From Mycolicibacterium sphagni (lineage in GTDB: Bacteria > Actinomycetota > Actinomycetes > Mycobacteriales > Mycobacteriaceae), in assembly GCF_002250655.1 (NCBI RefSeq), contig NZ_NOZR01000028.1, forward strand, positions 1 to 64,000: 64,000 nucleotides of DNA. The letters run 5' to 3'. The notes below the pieces were generated by a model. That model searched no databases, was not told the DNA's origin, and saw nothing but the letters and a program-made list of their open reading frames with translations. Made by a program: the position numbers and the translations under genes. This document shows positions 28,090 to 35,707 of the stretch, in pieces (the first letter of the stretch is position 1; every line of letters starts with the position of its first letter).

Positions 28090-28206
28090 CGGTGCGGCGA
28101 CCGGGTATCTGGCTTCCAGTCCTTCGTGTCTACGACACGTCGAGCCAGTCACAGTTGCGGGACAGCCCCGGTTTCGCACCGGTGTTCCCCTGACGCTGAT
28201 CAGATA
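28090..28206 (-). promoter_or_regulatory. Cobalamin (B12) riboswitch upstream of cbtBA
   Basis: On the minus strand the segment reads the conserved cobalamin riboswitch strings in order: GGGGAACACCGGTG, GAAACCGGGGCTGTCCCGCA, CAACTGTGA and the B12 box GAAGCCAGATACC. It ends about 25 bases before the cbtB start, as expected for translational or transcriptional control of a cobalt importer. Confidence 0.9.
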
Positions 28207-28350
28207 GTAGTTTGCGGCGCCTGAGCTGCACAAGGAACGCAGTGAATTCGTCGCAGCGACCATTCGATATCTCGATCGAAGTGCGTCATCTGCAGCGCGC
28301 TTAGCGGCACAATGGCCTGGGTGCACACGGTCGTCGAACAAGGAGAAGCC

Positions 28351-28488
28351 ATGTCCCGCAATGCCGGAGATCGATACGAATGCAAAGTCTGTGGTTCGGT
28401 GCTGGTCTACGAGAAGCCATGCCCCTGTACCTCGCCCACCGAGCATGCCGAGATGTGCTGCGATCAACCAATGGTCAGCACTGGTTAG
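28351..28488 (+). CDS. 45-residue Cys-rich metal-binding protein (desulforedoxin/zinc-ribbon-like)
   Basis: A tiny protein. CKVCGSVLVYEKPCPC is followed by MCCDQPMVSTG, giving a Cys-x2-Cys, a Cys-x-Cys and a Cys-Cys. The pattern recalls desulforedoxin-type or rubredoxin-like one-metal domains (CGxxLxVxxP and CCGxPM blocks). AAGGAG at 28340-28345 precedes the ATG by 5 bases, a strong ribosome binding site. It is divergent from the cbtBA operon and shares its upstream region. It may bind Fe or Zn and act in electron transfer or metal handling; the role is inferred only. Confidence 0.75.
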   Translation: MSRNAGDRYECKVCGSVLVYEKPCPCTSPTEHAEMCCDQPMVSTG

Positions 28489-28605
28489 CGATCCACGCGA
28501 CTCGTCACACCAGAGCCACGCCCGGGGTCGCGAGCCGGTTCCGTTGCACCGCAGGAACTCCTGAAGGTGCCGCGGGCTCAACGTCGTTGTCTCGCATGGG
28601 TGAAC

Positions 28606-29115
28606 CTAGGCTTCCCGTCGTCTGATTTTCCACCAGAGCACGCCTATCGCTATCACTGCCGCGGCGCCAACTAGGAACGGCCAGAGGGGGATTCCGTGGG
28701 GTTGGGCTGATGTCGATGCTGCGGACGGTCCTGGTCGGCCGGTGCCTGCGACTGTGAGGTGGAACGACCACGATCCGGAGACGACGTGCCCGTCGGCGGA
28801 GGTGACCCGATAGTTGGCGGTGTAGGTTCCGACGGGCCCTAGTGGCATCACGTCGATGTCGATAATCGCGCCCTGCACTCTCGGTTCACCGGTGGACCAT
28901 AAGTTGCCGTCGGGCCCCACGACCGTCATGGCGAAGAACGTCGTCTGGAGGGTTTCATTGAACGTGGCGCTGACAACGGCGGGGCCGGTCGTCAGGGTCG
29001 CATCGGCTGGCGGATCGGTAGCCAGGCGGACAGCATGTGCTGACGCGACGGGTGCCCCGGCGACCGCAAGAACGGTCAGCAGGATTGTCAACAGTATTGA
29101 CGCCGCAGATTTCAT
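28606..29115 (-). CDS. CopC-domain protein with C-terminal membrane anchor
   Basis: A 169-residue protein with a signal peptide ending near PVASAHAVRLATDPP; the mature N-terminal His-Ala is the typical CopC copper ligand start. A CopC beta-sandwich (about 27-125), a Ser/Ala linker, a C-terminal membrane helix (PFLVGAAAVIAIGVLWW) and a basic tail follow. Periplasmic copper binding is predicted. Its ATG overlaps the stop of the YcnI-like gene by four bases. Third gene of a CopC-YcnI-CopC operon. Confidence 0.85.
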   Translation of the reverse strand: MKSAASILLTILLTVLAVAGAPVASAHAVRLATDPPADATLTTGPAVVSATFNETLQTTFFAMTVVGPDGNLWSTGEPRVQGAIIDIDVMPLGPVGTYTANYRVTSADGHVVSGSWSFHLTVAGTGRPGPSAASTSAQPHGIPLWPFLVGAAAVIAIGVLWWKIRRREA

Positions 29116-29780
29116 GCCCGCCGCCGCGATACGACTGCCAGCGCCACCCCGACGGCCGCGACCACCAGTGCCGCTCCGGCCAACCAGCGCGCGGTGTCAT
29201 CCGATGCCGGGGCAGCCTGCGCGGCGACCGTCGGACTCGGCTGGCCGTGGTGCTCCATCGCGTCGGGTGCAGCGGTCAACGACAGTGTGGGCACGGGGTT
29301 TTCGGGTTCGGCCCCACCGGGCGGTGTCGGCTCATCCCAGCGCACGACGGTCCCATCTGCGTAGGTCTGGGTAGCGGGGAAGCTCACGCTGTCGGCCTTG
29401 GGGAGCACGACGGACACCCGGAACAAAGCGAACTCATCAGCCGGGATCCCAGCGCCGGGGGCAGCGGTCCAGGTGATGGATTTGACGGTACCTGCGGCGA
29501 GGTCGCGGTCGAGGCGAGCAGTCCAGCCGGGTAACTGTTCGGTGTTCACGCCAGTCAGGTTGGGAAGCACGATATTAAGTTCTGTTGTGAGCGAGCCTTT
29601 CTCGGATTCGTTGGGCACCATGAACGTCAGCACTGCGCTCTGCCCGGGTGCAGCGTGATCGGATGTGACGTGGACATGCGCCCACGCCGGTGCCGCAGCC
29701 ACGACCGCAGTAATGGCTAGTGCGGTCACGATGCCGCCAATCTGGCTGATGCGGGTGTTACGGCGCTGGATGTTCGTCAT
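29112..29780 (-). CDS. YcnI-family (DUF1775) copper-associated exported protein
   Basis: A 222-residue protein with a signal peptide ending in PAWAHVHVTSDHA. The mature N-terminal His followed by the YcnI fold (PNESEKGSLTTELNI, LPGWTARLD, TWTAAPGAGI) indicates DUF1775, a copper-binding domain with a His-Trp site. A C-terminal membrane helix and RRRA tail anchor it. ATG 29780 is used since the longer upstream frame overlaps the preceding gene. Coupled with CopC genes on both sides. Confidence 0.87.
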   Translation of the reverse strand: MTNIQRRNTRISQIGGIVTALAITAVVAAAPAWAHVHVTSDHAAPGQSAVLTFMVPNESEKGSLTTELNIVLPNLTGVNTEQLPGWTARLDRDLAAGTVKSITWTAAPGAGIPADEFALFRVSVVLPKADSVSFPATQTYADGTVVRWDEPTPPGGAEPENPVPTLSLTAAPDAMEHHGQPSPTVAAQAAPASDDTARWLAGAALVVAAVGVALAVVSRRRA

Positions 29781-29781
29781 C

Positions 29782-30138
29782 TCAGTTGACGGTGAACATC
29801 CAGTAGCTGCGGATCGCGTCGCCGTCGGCGGCGTTGTTTTGCCAGTGGACGGAGTACACACCTGGTGGAAGTGATGGCCGCAACGGCAGGGTGTAGGCCG
29901 CGCCTGAACCGGTCAGCGGGCCCGCAGACCAGTCCTTGTTGTTCGCATCGAGCACCCATGCTTCGGCATTGGTCACCGCCTCGTTGAACGTCATCGACAC
30001 ACTGGTCGGGGCCGGTCCGGTGGAGCTTTCCGCCGGGGTGGTGCTGATCAGCCAGTCGTGTGCAGAAGCGATCCCCGGGTTGATCAGGGTGGTCGCGGCC
30101 AGCAGCGCGGTTGCCGCTAGGCATGGGCTGAGTTTCAT
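29782..30138 (-). CDS. CopC-like periplasmic copper-binding protein
   Basis: A 118-residue protein with a signal peptide ending in GIASAHDWLISTTPA. The mature His-Asp start and the fold segments PAESSTGPAPTSVSMTFNEA and GVYSVHWQNNAADGDAIRSY are CopC-like, without a membrane anchor. The ATG at 30138 has AAGGAG upstream. It is the first gene of the operon; the following YcnI gene starts 1 base after its stop. Likely role is copper binding or delivery in the cell envelope. Confidence 0.85.
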   Translation of the reverse strand: MKLSPCLAATALLAATTLINPGIASAHDWLISTTPAESSTGPAPTSVSMTFNEAVTNAEAWVLDANNKDWSAGPLTGSGAAYTLPLRPSLPPGVYSVHWQNNAADGDAIRSYWMFTVN

Positions 30139-30498
30139 GTGTGCTGGGTTCTCCTTCGTGGTGGGGTTTTGTGCCCCTACCGGAAACGGGTTCAGACGTG
30201 TGGTGGTTCGCTGCTTCCATGGAGCCCGACGGCTAAAAGAGTCGAGCACCATACTTAGTCGTCCGTCATAGCGGTCCAGTTCCCGCACCCTCCTACATTG
30301 ATGTCGCTCTGACAGAGGCTGCCGATCTACCGCCCTCATCGGTTGCGTAGCTGTTCGGCGCCAACGTTTTCGGTGGCCGCCGTCGCTTTCCTGGCGTTGC
30401 CTAGCTCTGCTACAGCCCGTAAAAATGACATTCATTTTCAATAGCAGGCGGCCAAGATCGGCGCGTTCGGCGCGGCCAAACAGTTGCCGCGTCCTAAT
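30139..30498. other. Intergenic region upstream of the copC operon
   Basis: 360 bases without a convincing gene. It must contain the promoter of the copC-ycnI-copC operon. The notable element is the AAAATGA-CAT-TCATTTT inverted repeat at 30422-30438. Confidence 0.6.
30422..30438. promoter_or_regulatory. Fur/Zur-box-like inverted repeat
   Basis: AAAATGACATTCATTTT is a perfect 7-base inverted repeat around CAT, of the AT-rich kind bound by Fur-family regulators such as mycobacterial Zur. It lies 284 bases upstream of the first copC gene. Confidence 0.45.
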
Positions 30499-31878
30499 TC
30501 ACAGGTAATCGAAAGTAGTCGTGCCGACACCAGCAGGGCTGTAGCTGAAGTACACGGGCTGCTGCGCAAACGGCTCATAGCCTGTGTTCAAAAGGTCATC
30601 GGAGGTGATCGTCGGAGTATTGGTCTGGTCAGTGGTGTAGGAATACAGCAAGGTCTGACCCTCGCCGCTATACACCGAAATGACCGTTCCTGCAGGAACA
30701 TTGCCGGTTAGTGAGGACGGTACGGTTCCGTAGACGCCACCGGAATCGATGATCGCAGAAACCGGTTCGAGCTGTCCGCTGCCGATCTTCACCTGAAGTT
30801 GGGCGTTCGGCGCCCCGCTAACCGAGGCACGAGCAGACAGCGGATTGGGGCCGAACACCAGCACACCGTCTGGCTCGTCGATGAGCACACCGTCACTGAG
30901 ATTGCCTGGCAAGGCGGCGATGACGCTACTTGGCCCCGGGCCCGACGCGTTTGGCCCGATGCCCAAGACGCCGGTGGCGCCGTCGTCGGCTGAGTAACTC
31001 GCGAAGGATTGCGGGAAGGACAGCAGGGCGACGTCGACACTGGTCGGGGCTGTGACAATTCCATTTCCGAAATTCACCGTCGTCTTGAATGTCGCATACA
31101 GGTAGGTCAGCCCACCGCTGTAGCCGCTGACCCCGATCCCGGTGGGCAAGCCCATGCTGAATAGGTGCAGGAGGCCAATGTTGCCCAGTCCGACTACGAG
31201 TCCCTCAGAACCGGTGTCTACCAATACCGGTTCGGTCGGACCGCCGTCGATCGAGATGTCGACTAGCGGCTCCGTGTCGCTGTACACCTGCAGTGGGACA
31301 GTTGCCGAGCCCGTCGTCGACAGCGCGTTGGCCGACACTACTGTGGCCGAGACGGCCGGTTCGTTGGCGTTGGCGGCGGCGGGGTGGCGGGTGTCCAGGC
31401 CGAGGCCGACGATCAGGTGATTGATCACTGCGACCACAGCCGACAGCGGGCTGGCAGCTGGGGTCGGCGGGGTGGCGGGTTTCACCAGCGCTCCAGGGCG
31501 AACTGCGGTGTTGATATGTGCGAGTGCCGAGGGCGTGGCCGCCGCGGTCACAGTTCGTGTAGGCGAAGCCGAGTTGCCCGCCGCGCTCCCATGATCTGCG
31601 GCCAGCCGCCTTGTGCCGATCGAAGCTGGCGCGGCGACAATCGAATTGCTGTGGCTCTTGTGGTTCCCAGACGACGCAGCACTGCCGTTATCCGAAGTAT
31701 CGGCGTGGGCCATTCCGCAGCCACTGGACATCGCCGCACCACAACCGAGCGCGATAGCGCTGGCCACGAGCCACGGGCCGAATTCGATGGGGCGAGGACG
31801 GCGACGATTCTGGTCTTCCCGGCTTCTGCGGCGCGCACTCCCCATGGAGCGGGTCATGCTTTGCTGTCGTTTCGCCAT
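30499..31878 (-). CDS. PecA-like secreted aspartic protease domain protein
   Basis: A 459-residue exported protein. An Arg-rich N-terminus and a hydrophobic segment (FGPWLVASAIALGCGAAMS), with cleavage near MAHADTS, are followed by about 130 residues of Ala/Ser/Thr/Pro-rich linker. A pepsin-like domain carries the two catalytic motifs, VLVDTGSEGLVV and AIIDSGGVYGTVP. This matches the PecA-type protease domain found at the C-terminus of mycobacterial PE proteins, but no PE domain is present. Such proteases cleave surface PE/PPE proteins including themselves. ATG 31878 follows AGAGGG; an upstream start at 31920 is less likely. Confidence 0.82.
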   Translation of the reverse strand: MAKRQQSMTRSMGSARRRSREDQNRRRPRPIEFGPWLVASAIALGCGAAMSSGCGMAHADTSDNGSAASSGNHKSHSNSIVAAPASIGTRRLAADHGSAAGNSASPTRTVTAAATPSALAHINTAVRPGALVKPATPPTPAASPLSAVVAVINHLIVGLGLDTRHPAAANANEPAVSATVVSANALSTTGSATVPLQVYSDTEPLVDISIDGGPTEPVLVDTGSEGLVVGLGNIGLLHLFSMGLPTGIGVSGYSGGLTYLYATFKTTVNFGNGIVTAPTSVDVALLSFPQSFASYSADDGATGVLGIGPNASGPGPSSVIAALPGNLSDGVLIDEPDGVLVFGPNPLSARASVSGAPNAQLQVKIGSGQLEPVSAIIDSGGVYGTVPSSLTGNVPAGTVISVYSGEGQTLLYSYTTDQTNTPTITSDDLLNTGYEPFAQQPVYFSYSPAGVGTTTFDYL

Positions 31879-32287
31879 ATAGCCCTCTGCGCCGTCATCA
31901 CTGGTGACCACGTATATCACGGGTAGCTAGGGAGGCATCGGAAGTTAGGGCGACCGGTTTATCTTTCGCGGTCGGGCACACACTTCGGGACCGGCGACGA
32001 GGGCATGACGATCGCCACAGCGCCGCGACAACACCTTGACTCTCGACCAGCCGACGCTCGTGGTGGTCGATGAATCTGACCAGCGCCCTGGCAGGACGCG
32101 AACCCGCGGCCTAGGGATTTGGAATTTCGGGTGCCGGCCACTTCTCAAAAAGTGCCTGTTTCGGCTGGTAGGAGATGTTTTTACTTCTGGCTGATGCGGT
32201 CCCGGACTGGCTGATTCCGGTCGATTCTTGGTCATAATCGCCGAATAAACGGCATCGCGATCTGAGGTATTTACCGTCGGCCGATCG
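31879..32287. other. Intergenic region with tRNA-derived repeat
   Basis: About 410 bases without a supported gene. It contains the tRNA-Arg-like remnant at 32075-32125 and marks a likely seam between two accessory modules. Confidence 0.55.
32075..32125 (-). repeat. Degraded tRNA-Arg 3'-half copy (internal)
   Basis: Aligns with the intact tRNA-Arg(TCT) at 42367-42418 in the same orientation: TCTGA, CAGCGCCC, GGCAGGA, CGAACC, GCG and CCTAGGGATT are shared in order, so the match covers flank, acceptor, T-arm and anticodon-stem regions. Most differences are single substitutions plus a one-base gap. The remainder of the tRNA is missing. Confidence 0.6.
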
Positions 32288-32566
32288 TCATTGCTTGCGG
32301 TAGGCATCGGCGCGGCTGAACACGCCCACAACCGTGACGCGGCGGTGCTCGTCATCAATGCGGTAGATCACCCGATACGTTCCCCGGCGGGCACTGTGAC
32401 GATCCTCCAGCGGTGGCCGCAGTCGCTTGCCGACCCGATGCGGGTTGTCCAGCAGCGGTCCGGTGATGAACTCGTAGGCCGCGAACGCCACCGCCTCCGG
32501 CAGGGTCTCCGTCAACTGTCGTCGGACGGTCGGGGCGACGACCAGCTCGTAACGCTGGTCGGTCAC
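32288..32566 (-). CDS. RelE/ParE-family toxin
   Basis: A 92-residue RelE-fold toxin. Conserved stretches are VAPTVRRQL, DNPHRVGKRLRPPLED, RRGTYRVIYRID and VVGVFSRADAYR, including the basic and aromatic residues (RRGTYRVIY) used by RelE-type mRNA interferases. It overlaps the antitoxin gene by four bases. Expected to cleave mRNA on ribosomes unless bound by its partner. Confidence 0.88.
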   Translation of the reverse strand: MTDQRYELVVAPTVRRQLTETLPEAVAFAAYEFITGPLLDNPHRVGKRLRPPLEDRHSARRGTYRVIYRIDDEHRRVTVVGVFSRADAYRKQ

Positions 32567-32847
32567 TTCCCAGCTCGACGGGCCTGCATCGCCGCGGCGA
32601 GATCGCCCTCACTCACGCTCTCTCCTCGGGCCAGCTCGGCATCGGCCTCGCTCAGTGCGCGCAGCGCCGCAGAATCGGACAAGACTGCAATGGTCTCCTC
32701 GAGAGACTCCAGATCGTCGACAGCGATAAGGACCGCGGCAGGACGCCCATGGACGGTGACCGTCACCCGTTCGTGCTGCTCGCCGACCCGCGCCACCAAC
32801 TCCGACAGGTGGGCTTTCGTCTCAGCCAGTGAACTGATTTCCGCCAT
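32563..32847 (-). CDS. RelB/Phd-type antitoxin
   Basis: A 94-residue antitoxin. The Phd/YefM-like N-terminal DNA-binding part (SLAETKAHLSELVARV, VTVHGRPAAVLIAVDDLESL) is followed by an acidic C-terminal toxin-binding tail. ATG codons at 32865, 32853 and 32847 are all in frame. All three lie in or against the inverted repeat at 32846-32865, so the operator covers the translation start and autorepression is likely. Confidence 0.87.
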   Translation of the reverse strand: MAEISSLAETKAHLSELVARVGEQHERVTVTVHGRPAAVLIAVDDLESLEETIAVLSDSAALRALSEADAELARGESVSEGDLAAAMQARRAGK

Positions 32848-32865
32848 GGTCATAAGTATGACCAT
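32846..32865. promoter_or_regulatory. Inverted-repeat operator over the antitoxin start
   Basis: ATGGTCATAAGTATGACCAT is an 8-base perfect inverted repeat with a 4-base spacer, placed on the antitoxin start codons. This is the expected position for binding by the antitoxin or the toxin-antitoxin complex. Confidence 0.65.
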
Positions 32866-32961
32866 AAATCCGCATCGTGTCCACGCTCCTTCGGGGGCTC
32901 GATGGCGCGTGTGCGGACAACTGTGGGTGTGAACCGGTGCCATGGCTCGAGGCCCTTGATT

Positions 32962-32994
32962 AAGTGAAGTCAACTCTGCACGCTAACTTCACTT
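32962..32994. promoter_or_regulatory. Inverted repeat upstream of the Fic gene
   Basis: AAGTGAAGT at 32962-32970 and its exact complement ACTTCACTT at 32986-32994 form a 9-base perfect inverted repeat with a 15-base spacer. It lies just before the probable N-terminal coding region of the Fic protein, whose C-terminus looks like a winged helix, so autoregulation is possible. Confidence 0.55.
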
Positions 32995-33087
32995 CGCCCC
33001 ATCACCTATGAGGACGTTCGGTGGGAGCCGCAGGGCGGGCGGCGCGCGGGAGGGGCACGGCCCGGGTACGGCACCTATCACCCGTCC

Positions 33088-34155
33088 GTGCCGGCCAGCA
33101 TTGCCGATCTGGTCCTGGAGCTGCCGGCGCGTGTATTGGCCGACGCGGAGTCGGCCAGTCGTGAGATCGCACGGTTTGACGCCGAACTTGGCGGCGAGAT
33201 CGCACCGTTCGCTGCGGTGTTGCTGCGGTCGGAATCGGCCGCCAGCTCGCAGATTGAAAACCTGACCGCGACGGCGCGCGCGATCGGTGAGGCTGAGTTA
33301 CCCGGTGGCAAGGCCAGGCGCAACGCGGAGATGATCGTCGCCAACACCGCCGCAATGAAGGCGGCGGTCGCGCTTTCCGACACCGTAGACGCTGATGCGA
33401 TCCTGGCGATGCACCGCGCAGTGATGATCAACGACCCACGTCATACGCCGGGCGCGTTCCGGACCGAGACGGTGTGGATCGGCGGTGGATCCACACCCAT
33501 CGGTGCGACGTTCGTCGGCCCGCGTCATGAGTTGATCGCTGGGGCTATTGCCGACTTGATTGCTTTCGCGCGGCGCGCCGATGTTCCCGCGCTGCCGCAG
33601 ATCGCAGTTGGCCACGCGCAATTCGAGACCGTTCACCCGTTCACAGACGGCAACGGCCGCACCGGCCGCGCTCTGGTGCAAGCCCTACTGCGCAACAAAG
33701 GCCTGACGCGTCAGGTCACGGTGCCCGTCTCAGCCGGCCTACTCGCCGACACCGATGCGTACTTCGCCGCGTTGACGAGCTATCGCGACGGCGACGCCGC
33801 GCCGATCGTCGAGAGCTTCTCCCACGCCACCATTCTGGCGATCGCCAACGGCCGACAACTGGTCGCCGACCTCCGGGAAATCCGGGAAAGCTGGAACGGT
33901 GTTATCACCGCGCGATCCGACTCCAGCGTGTGGAAGGTCGCCGACTTGTTGACCCGCCGTCCAGTCGTGAACGCCGTACTACTGGCGCAAGAACTGGGCA
34001 TCGAGTCCACCAACGCTCACCGCTACCTCAACCCACTCACCGCGGCGGGAATCCTTATCGAGACAACCAACGGGCCGCGCAACCGCGTGTGGCGATCTCC
34101 CGACGTGCTTGCCACACTTGACGCTTTCGCCGAACGCGCTGGACGGCGTGGCTGA
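33088..34155 (+). CDS. Fic-domain protein with C-terminal winged helix (start uncertain)
   Basis: A 355-residue protein (minimal form) with the Fic active-site motif HPFTDGNGRTGRALVQ, an N-terminal inhibitory-type motif SSQIEN (pattern S-x3-E-N), and a C-terminal winged-helix region (VLLAQELGIESTNAHRYLNP). Fic enzymes transfer AMP or other nucleotide parts to target hydroxyls. GTG 33088 is the first canonical start. The frame is open back to 32968, and the sequence ITYEDVRWEP before it looks like the usual start of actinobacterial Fic proteins. No ATG, GTG or TTG lies there, so initiation may use ATC at 33001. Confidence 0.85.
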   Translation: MPASIADLVLELPARVLADAESASREIARFDAELGGEIAPFAAVLLRSESAASSQIENLTATARAIGEAELPGGKARRNAEMIVANTAAMKAAVALSDTVDADAILAMHRAVMINDPRHTPGAFRTETVWIGGGSTPIGATFVGPRHELIAGAIADLIAFARRADVPALPQIAVGHAQFETVHPFTDGNGRTGRALVQALLRNKGLTRQVTVPVSAGLLADTDAYFAALTSYRDGDAAPIVESFSHATILAIANGRQLVADLREIRESWNGVITARSDSSVWKVADLLTRRPVVNAVLLAQELGIESTNAHRYLNPLTAAGILIETTNGPRNRVWRSPDVLATLDAFAERAGRRG

Positions 34156-34253
34156 TGCGCGAGAATGCACCTCGGACATATCTGGTCGGCAGGGGGTGTC
34201 GTGGTGCTGCTTCGGGTGATGCGACGGTTGCGCTCTCAAACCTTGGCTTCGCC

Positions 34254-34745
34254 ATGAGGACATTCGTGGTGGGTGTAGTGGGGGTTTGTGGCGTGCTAGC
34301 CGCAGAGGCGGCGTCGCTATTGATGCCCGAACGTCATGCGATGTCATGGTTTTCAGGTGTCGCCTTGGCATTGGCGCTCGTCGCCGTCCGATGGTCGCTG
34401 GGCCGTCGGCCCACTCCCGGGCCGGCAGACGGCGGGCAGGACCAGGCCGGGATGACGATCAGACGGTGGGTGGAACGGGCCGAGTCCCAGATCGCGTGGT
34501 CGGACTCCACTCGGGCGGACTGGGATCGACGGCTGCGGCCCTCCCTGGCCCGGCAATTCGAAATCGCTACCAGGCAACCACGGAGCAGAAACCCAGCAGC
34601 ATTCGCGAACACAGGCCGCATCCTGTTCGGGGATGACCTGTGGCGCTGGGTTGATCCTGACAACATTTCACGCACCGGCGCCCAGGAACGCGGGCCGGGG
34701 CGGGCGGTGTTCGTCCACATTATCGAGCGTCTGGAGCGCCTGTGA
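34254..34745 (+). CDS. Two-helix membrane protein of the MoxR/DUF58 group
   Basis: A 163-residue protein with two N-terminal membrane helices (about residues 3-22 and 35-52), followed by a cytosolic or extracytoplasmic domain rich in Trp and Arg (DLWRWVDPDN). No named family recognised. It is followed by a MoxR ATPase with a GTGA overlap, and the four-gene order recalls the M. tuberculosis moxR3 neighbourhood (Rv3165c-Rv3162c). ATG 34254 begins at the first helix; an in-frame ATG at 34155 overlapping the Fic stop is possible. Confidence 0.65.
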   Translation: MRTFVVGVVGVCGVLAAEAASLLMPERHAMSWFSGVALALALVAVRWSLGRRPTPGPADGGQDQAGMTIRRWVERAESQIAWSDSTRADWDRRLRPSLARQFEIATRQPRSRNPAAFANTGRILFGDDLWRWVDPDNISRTGAQERGPGRAVFVHIIERLERL

Positions 34746-35707
34746 CACTGCCGGTTACGACGACGGCTACCCTCTGCGAAGCGATCCTCGATGAGATCGG
34801 ACGCGCCGTGGTGGGTAAGCGCGAGGCGCTGACGCAGATTCTGACCACCGTGCTCGCCCGGGGGCACGTGCTCATCGAGGACCTCCCGGGCTTGGGCAAG
34901 ACGTTGATCGCCCGGTCGTTCGGCGCAACTTTGGGCTTGGACTTCACCCGTGTGCAGTTCACTCCGGACCTGCTGCCGGCCGATCTGCTCGGTTCGACCA
35001 TCTACGACATGCAATCGGGGCGGTTCGAGTTCCGTCAGGGCCCCATTTTCACCAATCTGCTGCTGGCCGACGAGATCAATCGGACGCCGCCGAAGGCGCA
35101 GGCGGCATTGCTGGAGGCAATGGCCGAGCGGCAGGTCAGCATCGACCGAACCACGCATCCGCTGCCGGACCCGTTCATCGTGCTGGCGACCGAGAATCCC
35201 ATCGAGTACGAAGGCACCTATCCGCTTCCGGAAGCACAGTTGGACCGGTTCGCGATCCGCCTCGAGCTGCACTATCTGTCGAAACCGGAGGAACGGTCGA
35301 TGCTGCGCCGCCGTCTCGATCGCGGCTCTGCCGAACCCCAGCTCCGCCAAGTCGTTGACCGACATCAGCTACTGGCCATGCAGGAATCCGTGGAGCAGAT
35401 CGCGGTCGACGACGATGTGCTGGATTACGTAGTGTCGCTGGCAGACGCCACCCGCCATCACCCGCAGGTCGCCGTCGGAGCGAGTCCCCGAGCCGAACTC
35501 GACCTGGTGCAACTCGCCCGGGCGCACGCACTTCTGCGCGGCCGCGAATACGTGATCCCCGAGGACGTCAAAGCACTTGCCGTGTCGGCGATGGCGCACC
35601 GCGTCATCCTGCGACCAGAGATGTGGGTGCGGCGCATCCAGGCCGGCGACGTCCTAGCCGAACTGCTAGACCGCATGCCTACCCCGCGGGATCAGCAGAC
35701 GCGATGA
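34742..35707 (+). CDS. MoxR-family AAA+ ATPase
   Basis: A 321-residue MoxR ATPase. Walker A EDLPGLGKT, Walker B LLADEINRTPPKAQAALLEAM, sensor region ATENPIEYEGTYPLPEAQLDRF, and a C-terminal lid with RHHPQVAVGASPRAELDLVQ. MoxR proteins act as chaperones that insert cofactors or remodel partner complexes, often with a vWA/DUF58 protein encoded next door, as here. The GTG start overlaps the preceding stop; its stop overlaps the DUF58 start. Confidence 0.93.
   Translation: MTLPVTTTATLCEAILDEIGRAVVGKREALTQILTTVLARGHVLIEDLPGLGKTLIARSFGATLGLDFTRVQFTPDLLPADLLGSTIYDMQSGRFEFRQGPIFTNLLLADEINRTPPKAQAALLEAMAERQVSIDRTTHPLPDPFIVLATENPIEYEGTYPLPEAQLDRFAIRLELHYLSKPEERSMLRRRLDRGSAEPQLRQVVDRHQLLAMQESVEQIAVDDDVLDYVVSLADATRHHPQVAVGASPRAELDLVQLARAHALLRGREYVIPEDVKALAVSAMAHRVILRPEMWVRRIQAGDVLAELLDRMPTPRDQQTR

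Noticed and set aside
31945..32358. A 137-codon minus-strand frame before the toxin gene
   Set aside because: It overlaps the toxin gene in the wrong frame, runs through the tRNA remnant and has no recognisable family or ribosome binding site.
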